Of a DNA stretch of 24,244 nucleotides, positions 7,733-13,800 are shown in pieces. The notes under the pieces are model-generated. The model was not told where the DNA came from. It worked only from the letters and a program-made list of their open reading frames with translations, and did no database searches. A program made the translations under genes and the position numbers. The DNA comes from CAYPQL01 sp964412905 (lineage in GTDB: Bacteria; Patescibacteriota; Minisyncoccia; JAHIHE01; JAGLIN01), in contig CAYPQL010000017.1 of the NCBI GenBank assembly GCA_964412905.1, positions 1 through 24,244 of the forward strand, in the 5' to 3' direction. Position 1 is the first letter of the stretch. Each line of letters opens with the position of its first letter.

Positions 7733-7788
7733 AGATAGTTTTTAATATCAGACAATTTAATTATTTTGAATTATAAGATTTTTTTAAG

Positions 7789-7931
7789 TTGTCATCCTGA
7801 ATTTATTTCAGGATCTTTCGTCTTTTACCTCGTGCTCGTGAAATAAACCACAGGCAAAGCTTATAATCCAACAGATCCTGAAATCATGCCTTTGGCAGAT
7901 CAGCCATAGGCTGACAAGTTCAGGATGACAA
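7789..7931. repeat. TGTCATCCTGAA-type palindromic element
   Basis: Outer arms TTGTCATCCTGAA (7789-7801) and TTCAGGATGACAA (7919-7931) are perfect. A second perfect 12-bp pair, ATTTCAGGATCT (7805-7816) and AGATCCTGAAAT (7873-7884), is nested inside. Near the right end a local hairpin TCAGCC ATA GGCTGA is visible. The element fills most of the 274-base spacer between dnaB and recR and has no coding content. Confidence 0.8.
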
Positions 7932-8006
7932 AAAAATTTCTAATAACGCTTTTTTTCTTTCCAAAAACTTTATAACTTTCTACTTTATAACTTTTATAAC
8001 TCCTCT

Positions 8007-8603
8007 ATGTTTCCAAAGCCCCTTCAAAACCTCATTAAAGAATTTTCAAAACTTCCCGGAATCGGACCGCGGACTGCGGCTCGGTTTGCTTTTAGTTTAT
8101 TGCGAAAGCCGGATTTTGAATTGGAACTTTTAAGCAAGGCTATTATCAATCTCAAAAAAGAAACATTAATCTGCAAAAATTGCTTTAATATTTCCGAAAA
8201 GGAGCTTTGCGAATTTTGCTCAAGCTCGAAAAGAGACCGCGCGACCGTATGCGTCGTGGAAGAAGCGATAAACATTCCGGCTATTGAAAATACGGGAAAA
8301 TACGGCGGACTATATCATGTTTTGGGCGGGATTATAAAACCACGCGAAGGAATCGGCTCTGAAAATCTGAACATAAAAGAGCTCGTCGGCAGAGTGAAAA
8401 GCGGAAACATAAAAGAAATCATCATAGCCACCAACCCCGACACCGAAGGGGAAACCACGGCGCTGTATTTGGCAAAAGCCTTGAGGCCATATAATTTGAA
8501 AATCACCCGACTCGCCCGCGGACTTGCGACGGGAAGCGACCTTGAATACGCCGACGAAATGACCATCATCAGCGCCTTGTCCGGAAGAAAAGAATACGAG
8601 TAA
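8007..8603 (+). CDS. recR: Recombination mediator RecR
   Basis: A 198-aa protein of normal RecR length. It helps load RecA at gaps during RecF-pathway repair, as a ring-shaped clamp with RecO. The N-terminal helix-hairpin-helix reads LPGIGPRTAARFAF (residues 16-29). The zinc site is formed by Cys56, Cys59, Cys68 and Cys71. The Toprim domain follows, with CVVEEA (82-87) and ATNPDTEGETTALYL (141-155), and the C-terminal LARGLATGSDLEYAD block is well conserved. Just before the ATG, instead of a Shine-Dalgarno sequence, lie ACTTTATAA-type repeats (7967-8001). The next gene downstream has its own promoter, so recR appears to be transcribed alone or from an upstream start. Confidence 0.97.
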   Translation: MFPKPLQNLIKEFSKLPGIGPRTAARFAFSLLRKPDFELELLSKAIINLKKETLICKNCFNISEKELCEFCSSSKRDRATVCVVEEAINIPAIENTGKYGGLYHVLGGIIKPREGIGSENLNIKELVGRVKSGNIKEIIIATNPDTEGETTALYLAKALRPYNLKITRLARGLATGSDLEYADEMTIISALSGRKEYE

Positions 8604-8636
8604 AATTCGATGGTTCCATAATGAAGCCCTCCCCTC

Positions 8637-8664
8637 TTGACACAAAAAATATTTGTGCTATTCT
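8637..8664 (+). promoter_or_regulatory. Strong promoter of the T-box leader
   Basis: TTGACA (8637-8642), 16 bases, TATTCT (8659-8664), with the bases TGTGC directly before the -10. The same TTGACA plus TGTGCTA layout occurs at 23632 (+) and 14697 (-). The transcription start would be near 8671. Confidence 0.7.
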
Positions 8665-8710
8665 TATTTTAGTTTTAGGAATAAGTTCTTTTATAAATCA
8701 TAAAATCCAC

Positions 8711-8757
8711 AGCTAGATCCCGAATAACTTTTATTCGGGGCTGGGTCTAGCTTTTTT
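8711..8757 (+). terminator. Early terminator-like hairpin in the T-box leader
   Basis: AGCTAGA (8711-8717) pairs with TCTAGCT (8746-8752), and inside it CCCGAATAA (8719-8727) pairs with TTATTCGGG (8731-8739). A run of T follows (8752-8757). It lies only about 40 bases after the predicted start and well before the T-box core, so it is either an extra attenuator, the end of a short RNA, or an inserted palindrome. Confidence 0.55.
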
Positions 8758-8769
8758 GCAACAACTTTA

Positions 8770-8787
8770 CCTCCTTAATAAGGGAGG
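8770..8787. repeat. CCTCCTTAATAAGGGAGG hairpin
   Basis: An imperfect 18-base palindrome followed by CTAGGGGGG, the same widespread repeat type as at 5812 and 6287. It lies in the leader between the early hairpin and the T-box. Confidence 0.6.
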
Positions 8788-8789
8788 CT

Positions 8790-9053
8790 AGGGGGGTTTG
8801 CAAAAGGATGGCTTTTGCGCAAGTGAAAGCCCGGTTCACCTCGCCATAGCTTTTAAGCAACGGCGGGCTTCCTCCGTAATCATGGGATAACTGATGTCGT
8901 TTCGCTTTTAAGCGAAAACCAGAGTCGGTAAAAGTGGTCCCGCTTCAAGTTAATGCAATAACCTGAAACGGGGCAAACAAGGTGGCACCGCGAGAAACTT
9001 CTCGCCCTTGTCTATGTTTTTTTGACATAGACGAGGGCGAGAAGTTTTTTTAT
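8790..9053 (+). ncRNA. T-box leader (tRNA-sensing antitermination riboswitch)
   Basis: The conserved T-box sequence AAGGTGGCACCGCG is at 8979-8992. It sits in a perfect antiterminator: ACAAGG (8977-8982) with CCTTGT (9006-9011), a bulge TGGCACC (8983-8989), and GCGAGA (8990-8995) with TCTCGC (9000-9005). The competing terminator pairs 8996-9016 with about 9025-9046 (one G-T pair) and ends in seven T. Upstream helices are a Stem III-like pair around 8940-8972 and a hairpin TTTCGCTT/AAGCGAAA near 8899-8918. The bulge base C at 8986 would pair with a tRNA discriminator G, as in tRNA-Trp but also several others. I could not fold Stem I or assign the specifier codon with confidence. The nearest synthetase downstream is trpS. 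Confidence 0.88.
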
Positions 9054-9112
9054 TGGAAAAAACAAATGAATAAACTTCGGAAAATAAAAATAAAATTTAG
9101 GAGGAGAGAAAA

Positions 9113-9304
9113 ATGGAACGAAAAATAATAAAACCAATGACTTGCCGTTCGTGTGGAGGATTAGTTAGAAATTTAACAGAAGATGAACAAGGGCAATCCA
9201 ATTTAATTCCGTTGCACAATCGCGGAAAATGTATCGCGTGCGAAAGACCTCACATAATCCACCGCAAAAGTGACGGAGAAATAATAACGGCAACAATGAT
9301 GTAA
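9113..9304 (+). CDS. Small zinc-ribbon protein behind the T-box
   Basis: A 63-aa protein I do not recognise. It has two CxxC knuckles, CRSC (residues 11-14) and CIAC (40-43), spaced as in a zinc ribbon, with a basic N-terminus and the stretch RPHIIHRKSDGEI after the second knuckle. No membrane segment or signal peptide. It has one of the few strong Shine-Dalgarno sequences here, AGGAGGAG, about nine bases before the ATG. It is the first gene after the T-box terminator, so its expression should rise when the sensed tRNA is uncharged. B. subtilis anti-TRAP is also a small CxxC zinc protein behind a tRNA-Trp T-box; that is an analogy in arrangement only, as I see no sequence match. It contains no tryptophan. 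Confidence 0.75.
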   Translation: MERKIIKPMTCRSCGGLVRNLTEDEQGQSNLIPLHNRGKCIACERPHIIHRKSDGEIITATMM

Positions 9305-9308
9305 AAAT

Positions 9309-9333
9309 GGGGATTTTAAAAAACCAAATCCCC
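9309..9333 (+). terminator. Weak terminator-like hairpin
   Basis: GGGGATTT (9309-9316) pairs with AAATCCCC (9326-9333) just after the zinc-ribbon stop codon. The following sequence is only partly T-rich, so readthrough toward trpS is likely. Confidence 0.45.
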
Positions 9334-9406
9334 TTCCATATTTTCAAAATTGATAAAATCAAAATATAAAGCTATAATGAAAGCAGGAGTTATAAACAAA
9401 ACCGCG

Positions 9407-9949
9407 ATGCGAAAGACTGAATTTATTAATGATGAATATTATCACATTTACAACCGCGGAGCTGACAAGCGGGAGGTTTTTGGCGAGGAGAAGGATTATC
9501 TGAGATTTTTAAAAAGTATGAGGGAGTTTAACAATAACTCAACATACGAACAGCGCGTTTATGTTAAAAATAAAATACTGCAAAATAAATCAGAAAATTC
9601 TGAAAAGGAGCCCAGCTCCGAAGCTTCGGAGCTGGGCTCCTTTTCAGAATTTGACTCACTCATGGAATTTCTTTCTTCTTTGCCAAAATTAGTTGATATT
9701 ATTTGTTATTATCTTCTTTGGCTTTCCGGCTATGTAAATGGCAACGCGAAAATTCATAAAATAGCAAAAGCGGAAAATTATAAGTGGAGCAGTTATCAAA
9801 ATTATCTTTGAAAAAGAAACGGGACTATTTGTAACAAAAAAATTATTTTATCGCAGTTTAAGAATGTAGAAGAATATAGAAAATATGTTGAAATGGTGAT
9901 TGGAGAATCGGAAAATAGAAAAGATATGGAAAAATATTTTATTGAGTAA
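9407..9949 (+). pseudogene. Decayed REP-associated tyrosine transposase (RAYT, Y1 family)
   Basis: The start MRKTEFINDEYYHIYNRG and KREVFGEEKDYLRFL are diagnostic of RAYT (TnpA-REP) proteins, HUH-type single-strand transposases linked to REP palindromes. After LVDIICYYLL the expected catalytic stretch with the PNHFH motif and the active tyrosine region is missing: the text jumps directly to WLSGYVNGNAKIHKIAKAEN, which belongs near the C-terminus. The frame is then broken by TGA at 9809-9811, where the family usually has glycine (after SSYQNYL), and the sequence goes on in the same frame as KRNGTICNKKIILSQF to TAA at 9947. A 58-bp perfect palindrome is embedded at 9595-9652 and a second overlaps the final stop. 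It cannot be active. It lies between the T-box gene and trpS. Confidence 0.88.
9595..9652. repeat. 58-bp perfect palindrome inside the RAYT remnant
   Basis: Two 29-base arms meet with no loop at 9623/9624. The central 16 bases CTCCGAAGCTTCGGAG (9616-9631) are shared with the palindrome at 9947-10004, while the outer arms differ but remain self-complementary. It reads in frame as part of a serine/glutamate-rich linker. Confidence 0.9.
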
Positions 9950-10004
9950 AAAGTTAACGGAGTTCAACTCCGAAGCTTCGGAGCTGAACTCCGTTAACTT
10001 TTTA
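9947..10004. repeat. 58-bp near-perfect palindrome at the RAYT end
   Basis: Centre at 9975/9976, with 28 of 29 arm positions paired (the mismatch is 9967 with 9984). It has the same 16-base core as the 9595 copy. Its first three bases are the TAA stop of the RAYT remnant. It lies 37 bases before trpS and could also act as an RNA hairpin there. Confidence 0.9.
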
Positions 10005-10041
10005 ACAGTATCTCATTTTAATCAAATAATTTTTAAAATTT

Positions 10042-11031
10042 ATGAACACAAAAAAACAGCGTATTTTCAGCGCGGTTCAGCCGTCGGGGGAAATGCATAT
10101 CGGAAATTATTTAGGGGCGTTGAAAAATTTCGTAGAATTACAAAATGACTATGACTGCTTTTTCTTTATCGCCGATTATCATTCCATCAGCGGAAATTAC
10201 GACCCGAAAGAAAAATCAAAGCAGATTCTCGGCTTGGCAAAAGATTTTTTGGCAGTCGGATTGGATCCCGAAAAATGCGCCATCACCGTCCAATCGCAAG
10301 TTCCGGAGCACACGGAGCTGGCTTGGATTTTTAATACTATTACTCCCCTTTCGGAATTACAGAGAATGACGCAATTTAAGGATAAATCCCAAGCTCAAGA
10401 AAAAAATATCAATATGGGATTGCTTGATTATCCCGTTCTAATGGCCGCTGATATTTTAATTTATAAAGTTGATGCCGTGCCGGTCGGCCAAGATCAAGTC
10501 CAGCATGTTGAACTAACTAGAAAAATAGCTCGATTCTTTAATAATAAATTCGGACAAACTTTCCCCGAGCCGAAAGATTTGATTACCGAAACTCCGAAGA
10601 TTATGAGCTTAATTGATCCAACCAAAAAAATGAGCAAGTCCGCCGGACCGAAGTCGTATATTGGAATTAACGACGAGCCGGAGGTGATTAGAGAGAAACT
10701 AAAAAAAGCCGTAACGGATATCGGCACAACAGGGAAGATGACGCCCGCGACAGAAAATTTATTTTTGTTGTTGAAAATTTTAGGCAAACCAGAACATTAC
10801 GAAGAATTTTTAGATCAGCACAAAAAAGGAATTATAAAATACGGGCAGTTAAAAGAAGCGTTGGCTGATGACATAATTGATTATTTCGCTCCATTCCGAG
10901 CCAAGCGGAAAGAGCTGGAAGCCAAGCCGGAATATGTCAAAGAAATTTTAACCAGCGGCGCCGAGCGCGCGCGTAAAATCGCCAGAGAAACAATGCGGGA
11001 AGTTAAAGAAAAAATCGGGTTGAGTTTGTAA
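10042..11031 (+). CDS. trpS: Tryptophanyl-tRNA synthetase
   Basis: A 329-aa class I synthetase that charges tRNA-Trp. The start reads IFSAVQPSGEMHIGNYLGAL, where HIGN (residues 19-22) is the HIGH motif. The tryptophan pocket region contains MGLLDYPVLMAADILIYKVDAVPVGQDQVQHVELTR (about 125-160), and KMSKS is at 196-200 followed by AGPKSY. Length and motif order match bacterial TrpRS. No Shine-Dalgarno sequence is visible; the start follows a 58-bp palindrome and an AT-rich spacer. The T-box leader lies about 1 kb upstream, with a small zinc-ribbon gene and a dead transposase between, so trpS was probably the original target and may still be reached by readthrough. A bidirectional hairpin terminator follows the stop. 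Confidence 0.97.
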   Translation: MNTKKQRIFSAVQPSGEMHIGNYLGALKNFVELQNDYDCFFFIADYHSISGNYDPKEKSKQILGLAKDFLAVGLDPEKCAITVQSQVPEHTELAWIFNTITPLSELQRMTQFKDKSQAQEKNINMGLLDYPVLMAADILIYKVDAVPVGQDQVQHVELTRKIARFFNNKFGQTFPEPKDLITETPKIMSLIDPTKKMSKSAGPKSYIGINDEPEVIREKLKKAVTDIGTTGKMTPATENLFLLLKILGKPEHYEEFLDQHKKGIIKYGQLKEALADDIIDYFAPFRAKRKELEAKPEYVKEILTSGAERARKIARETMREVKEKIGLSL

Positions 11032-11040
11032 AAAAAGAAA

Positions 11041-11078
11041 GCTATAGAAAGTTTTTAATCTATAGCATATGGTTTTTT
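11041..11078. terminator. Bidirectional terminator between trpS and the 52-aa gene
   Basis: GCTATAGA (11041-11048) pairs with TCTATAGC (11059-11066). A T-run follows on the plus strand (11073-11078), and an A-rich run on the left gives a T-run on the minus strand. Confidence 0.75.
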
Positions 11079-11235
11079 ATTTTCCATTCCCTCCATCTGG
11101 ATTAAAAGTTCTACAAAAAGAACATTCTTCCGGATCTTTGGGAAATCCGCATCTTTGACATTTTATTTTACTTAATTTTTTTTGCTCTTCTCTGTTCCAA
11201 TCTGGAAACATTTCTTCCTCCTCATTATTTAGCAC
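11077..11235 (-). CDS. Small acidic zinc-ribbon protein
   Basis: A 52-aa open frame from GTG at 11235, with AGGAGG (11243-11248) seven bases upstream. An in-frame ATG at codon 9 (11211) has a second AGGAGG just before it, so a 44-aa product is also possible. The sequence has a run of glutamates, then FPDWNREEQKKL, then CQRC (residues 26-29) and CSFC (38-41), which form a compact zinc ribbon, and a glycine-rich tail. I do not recognise it. Like the 63-aa gene upstream of trpS, it is a small two-CxxC protein with a strong Shine-Dalgarno sequence. It converges on trpS and shares its terminator. Confidence 0.7.
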   Translation of the reverse strand: MLNNEEEEMFPDWNREEQKKLSKIKCQRCGFPKDPEECSFCRTFNPDGGNGK

Positions 11236-11298
11236 TTTCTTTCCTCCTCTATTTTATTTTTATTTTAATTATTTCAATTTCAGGCAAAATTTTTTGCC

Positions 11299-11340
11299 TA
11301 TAAAAAAATAACCCCGCATAGCCGGGATTATTTTTTTATA
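11299..11340. terminator. Strong bidirectional terminator
   Basis: A 13-bp A/T stem (11299-11311 with 11328-11340) continues into CCCG/CGGG around a short loop. It would stop minus-strand transcripts coming from the maf side and plus-strand readthrough from trpS. Confidence 0.75.
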
Positions 11341-11513
11341 AGCGAGAAATTAAAAAAGCGAACGGTTAGCGGCGTATGATTATATTTTCCCCTTGCTTTT
11401 CTTAGCGCCATAATATTTATTTTCGTTGAATTAGTAAATATTCGTTATCTTCGTGTTTATATTTCTAATACAAATAATACTACATCCAAAAATACTGTCA
11501 AGATAAAAAGATA

Positions 11514-11536
11514 TTGGAAATTGGAAATTGGAAATT
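11514..11536. repeat. Three-copy heptamer repeat TTGGAAA
   Basis: TTGGAAA occurs three times head to tail plus TT, 14 bases beyond the maf stop codon. A matching TTCTAAA array occurs at 22592. Confidence 0.85.
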
Positions 11537-11549
11537 AAAATTGGGAAAT

Positions 11550-12113
11550 TTATTGAAAATTTAAAAACTTAGTTAAAATACTAAGTGGCATTCCTTCAAC
11601 ACAGCTTTCTTCCCCGATAATTTTATCAATTACGAATTTTCGCCCCAAGCCCTGCCAATAATAAGCTCCGCCTTTTCCGATCGGTTCGCCGGTCGCGATA
11701 TAATCATCAATTTCCTTATCCGAATAATTTTTCATTATTACTCTCGCGCTTGCTGACGCGATTTTTTCTTCTCCGGTTTTAGTGTTTATTACCGCCACGC
11801 CTGTTATTATTTTATGATCGCTGCCTCGCAGAAATTGCAAAATTTCTTTGGCTTCATTGGCATCGCCGGCTTTACCGACTTGCCTGCTTTTATAATCAAC
11901 CATAGTGTCCGCGCCTATGATAATCGCATTTTTGCGAGTCTTTGCCACAGTTCTCGCTTTTTCCAAAGCCAATGTTTCAACCAATAGATGAGTGTCCGCT
12001 ATGTCAATGGAACGCTCATCAAAATCGCTTGCCGCCACATCGAATTTCAATCCTATATCTTCCAAAATTTTTCTTCGCGCAGGAGAACTTGAAGCTAAAA
12101 TGATTTTTTGCAT
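11550..12113 (-). CDS. maf: Maf-like nucleoside triphosphate pyrophosphatase
   Basis: A 187-aa protein of the Maf/HAM1-like fold, usual length. Maf proteins hydrolyse non-canonical or modified nucleoside triphosphates such as dTTP, UTP or methylated bases to monophosphates, and overexpression blocks septation in some bacteria. The start IILASSSPARRKILEDIGLKFDV holds the conserved SxxR loop (about residues 7-11). The IIGADTMVDY block and GKAGDANEAKEILQFLRGSDHKIITGVAV match the family's metal- and substrate-binding regions, and the C-terminal YWQGLGRKFVIDKIIG block is typical. It lies downstream of the GtrA-like gene on the same strand and could be cotranscribed. Subfamily specificity was not assigned. 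Confidence 0.93.
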   Translation of the reverse strand: MQKIILASSSPARRKILEDIGLKFDVAASDFDERSIDIADTHLLVETLALEKARTVAKTRKNAIIIGADTMVDYKSRQVGKAGDANEAKEILQFLRGSDHKIITGVAVINTKTGEEKIASASARVIMKNYSDKEIDDYIATGEPIGKGGAYYWQGLGRKFVIDKIIGEESCVEGMPLSILTKFLNFQ

Positions 12114-12186
12114 ATGGGTTAATGTATTAATATTTTAATTTTACATTGTCATTTTGATTTTTGATATTTACATTTTGATTTTTCAA

Positions 12187-12600
12187 TCATATAAACACAA
12201 ACTTTTTATATCCGATATAATTGAAAATAGCGACGAGCAGGGTTGCTATGATTTTTGAAATGTTAAGCCAAGCCAGATCGGAAACGAAATTTTGAGAGAT
12301 ATGAGCCGTTAGAAAATAGACGATTGAAACATTAACCGCGACTCCGATAGCGCTTACTTTCAAAAATGTTTTATATCTCGCGTTCAGATTATTTTCCCTG
12401 AAAGTCCATTTTTTATTCAGAAAATAGCTGTTGACATTCGCGGCGAGAAAAGAAACCATGCTGAATACGGCGGCGAAAAAACCTTTATTATATCCCGTGA
12501 GCAAACTTAGGATATTCAAAACAACAATGTCTATAAAAAAACTCGCCGAACCCACAATCGCATATTTGATAAACCTCTTATAATTAAATTTTCTAATCAT
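12187..12600 (-). CDS. GtrA-like four-span membrane protein
   Basis: A 137-aa membrane protein with four predicted spans (about residues 12-34, 38-58, 80-98 and 110-130). The family marks are visible: NVNSYFLNKKWTF after the second span and FNYIGYKKFVFI at the end. GtrA-family proteins are thought to flip undecaprenyl- or dolichyl-linked sugars or to help in surface polysaccharide modification. Position fits this: the gene follows a sugar nucleotidyltransferase-cupin fusion by 45 bases on the same strand. It ends in TGA exactly where the family ends, which supports the standard stop code. Confidence 0.92.
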   Translation of the reverse strand: MIRKFNYKRFIKYAIVGSASFFIDIVVLNILSLLTGYNKGFFAAVFSMVSFLAANVNSYFLNKKWTFRENNLNARYKTFLKVSAIGVAVNVSIVYFLTAHISQNFVSDLAWLNISKIIATLLVAIFNYIGYKKFVFI

Positions 12601-12645
12601 TTGATGTTTGTTTTATTTTTATTATTACGCTATAACTTTCGCCCG

Positions 12646-13632
12646 CTATCTTTCATGCCTGTCTTTTGTCCTGATCGTATCATCCAAATGCGGCGTGGAA
12701 TATTCCTGCAAAACCGTATTTTCCACAGCCAAAATCGTATGGGGAGTATTCGGCTCAATTCTAACGGTGTCGTTTTTTTTAAGATCAACTTCCTTGTCAT
12801 CAAACCTAATAATAACTTCTCCTGATGTAATATGCATCGTTTCGTCTTTTTTATTATGCTTATGGTAAGAAGTGCTTTCGTTTTTCATAATATACAGTTC
12901 TTTGGTAAGATATTTTTCCGTATAAATAATAATTTTCTCATATCCCCACGGCTTGTCTTCTTTGTTGGAATATTCTTTATTGACCATTTCCAGATCTTTT
13001 ACGGAATCCACCGACTGCCAGAAAACATTTTCTTTATAATAATTCATCAGCCCCGACTTGGCAATTTCCGGAAAAACAAGTTTTTCCACATCGCCTTCTT
13101 TGTGCTTGGAAAAAATCGGCTTTAACTTTTTGGAGATTATGTAGATGCCGGCATTGATATAATAATCCAGCCGCGGCTTTTCTTTGAAACCGATTATCCT
13201 ATTTTCCGAAAGCTCAACTATGCCATAAGGCGAAACAAGCGGCGAAACATACATCAGCATTTCGTTTTTATGCTCATTTATCATTTCCTTCACATTCGCG
13301 CCGCAAACCACATCTCCATTTCTGATTATGTAGCTATCAGCCTCAAAATTTTCAAATAAATTATTCATAGCGAACAAAGTCCCTCTCGGCTTGTCTTCTA
13401 TCAAATACTCAATATCGATTCCCTTCCAGTTGTCACCGAATCTCTCTTTTATTTTTTCGTTCAAATGCCCACAAAGCAAAACTACTTTCTTGACTCCCGC
13501 GTATTTAAACTGCAAAATCTGCTTGTCTAAAATCGTATAATTATTTTTGATTTCCAAAAGCGGCTTTGGAATGTGATCCGTCAAAGGCTTCAGCCTCTTC
13601 CCATACCCTCCGCATAAGATCGCTCCCAGCAT
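12646..13632 (-). CDS. Sugar-phosphate nucleotidyltransferase fused to a cupin
   Basis: A 328-aa two-domain protein. Residues 1 to about 225 are a nucleotidyltransferase of the RfbA/ManC type: MLGAILCGGYGKRLKPLTDH with the G-x-G-x-R-L-x-P-L-T signature, KPLLEI, and RNGDVVCG as the metal-binding aspartate region. From about residue 228 follows a cupin, with KPWGYEKIIIYTEKYL, then YHKHNKKDETMHITSGEVII and RIEPNTPHTI, as in the type II mannose-6-phosphate isomerase/GDP-mannose pyrophosphorylase domain. The fusion suggests activation of a hexose phosphate coupled to isomerisation or epimerisation, but the shortened architecture differs from standard 450-480 aa ManC. It is the first gene of the NTase-GtrA(-maf) block and has a promoter just upstream. 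Confidence 0.88.
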   Translation of the reverse strand: MLGAILCGGYGKRLKPLTDHIPKPLLEIKNNYTILDKQILQFKYAGVKKVVLLCGHLNEKIKERFGDNWKGIDIEYLIEDKPRGTLFAMNNLFENFEADSYIIRNGDVVCGANVKEMINEHKNEMLMYVSPLVSPYGIVELSENRIIGFKEKPRLDYYINAGIYIISKKLKPIFSKHKEGDVEKLVFPEIAKSGLMNYYKENVFWQSVDSVKDLEMVNKEYSNKEDKPWGYEKIIIYTEKYLTKELYIMKNESTSYHKHNKKDETMHITSGEVIIRFDDKEVDLKKNDTVRIEPNTPHTILAVENTVLQEYSTPHLDDTIRTKDRHER

Positions 13633-13688
13633 AAATTGTTTTATTATTTTTAAATTAGATTCTTCGCTTATATAATTAAAAATATCAG

Positions 13689-13716
13689 ATTATCATAGGC
13701 AAGTCAAATAAGTCAA
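13689..13716 (-). promoter_or_regulatory. Promoter of the nucleotidyltransferase-cupin gene
   Basis: On the minus strand TTGACT (13716-13711) is followed after 16 bases by GATAAT (13694-13689). The -35 is one unit of an array of GACTT repeats extending upstream to about 13745, so several -35-like copies are present. Confidence 0.55.
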
Positions 13717-13800
13717 AAGTCTGTAAAGTCTATAAAGTCAAAAGTTCGGGTATAAAAAAATATGGAGGATTGGGTTTGCCCTTTCTTCCATTTTTACTTT

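Larger units (their letters stand above)
11236..11549. other. 314-base intergenic region
   Basis: Contains the Shine-Dalgarno sequence of the 52-aa gene, a hairpin AGGCAAAA TT TTTTGCCT (11282-11299), the strong terminator at 11299-11340, AT-rich sequence without features I can name (11341-11513) and a three-copy heptamer repeat (11514-11536). Confidence 0.5.

Noticed and set aside
9809..9811. TGA at a normally glycine position in the RAYT gene, hinting at UGA recoded as glycine as in Gracilibacteria.
   Set aside because: SDR, GtrA-like and YchF frames end in TGA at their normal family ends, and the RAYT copy already lacks its catalytic region. A nonsense mutation in a dead gene is simpler.
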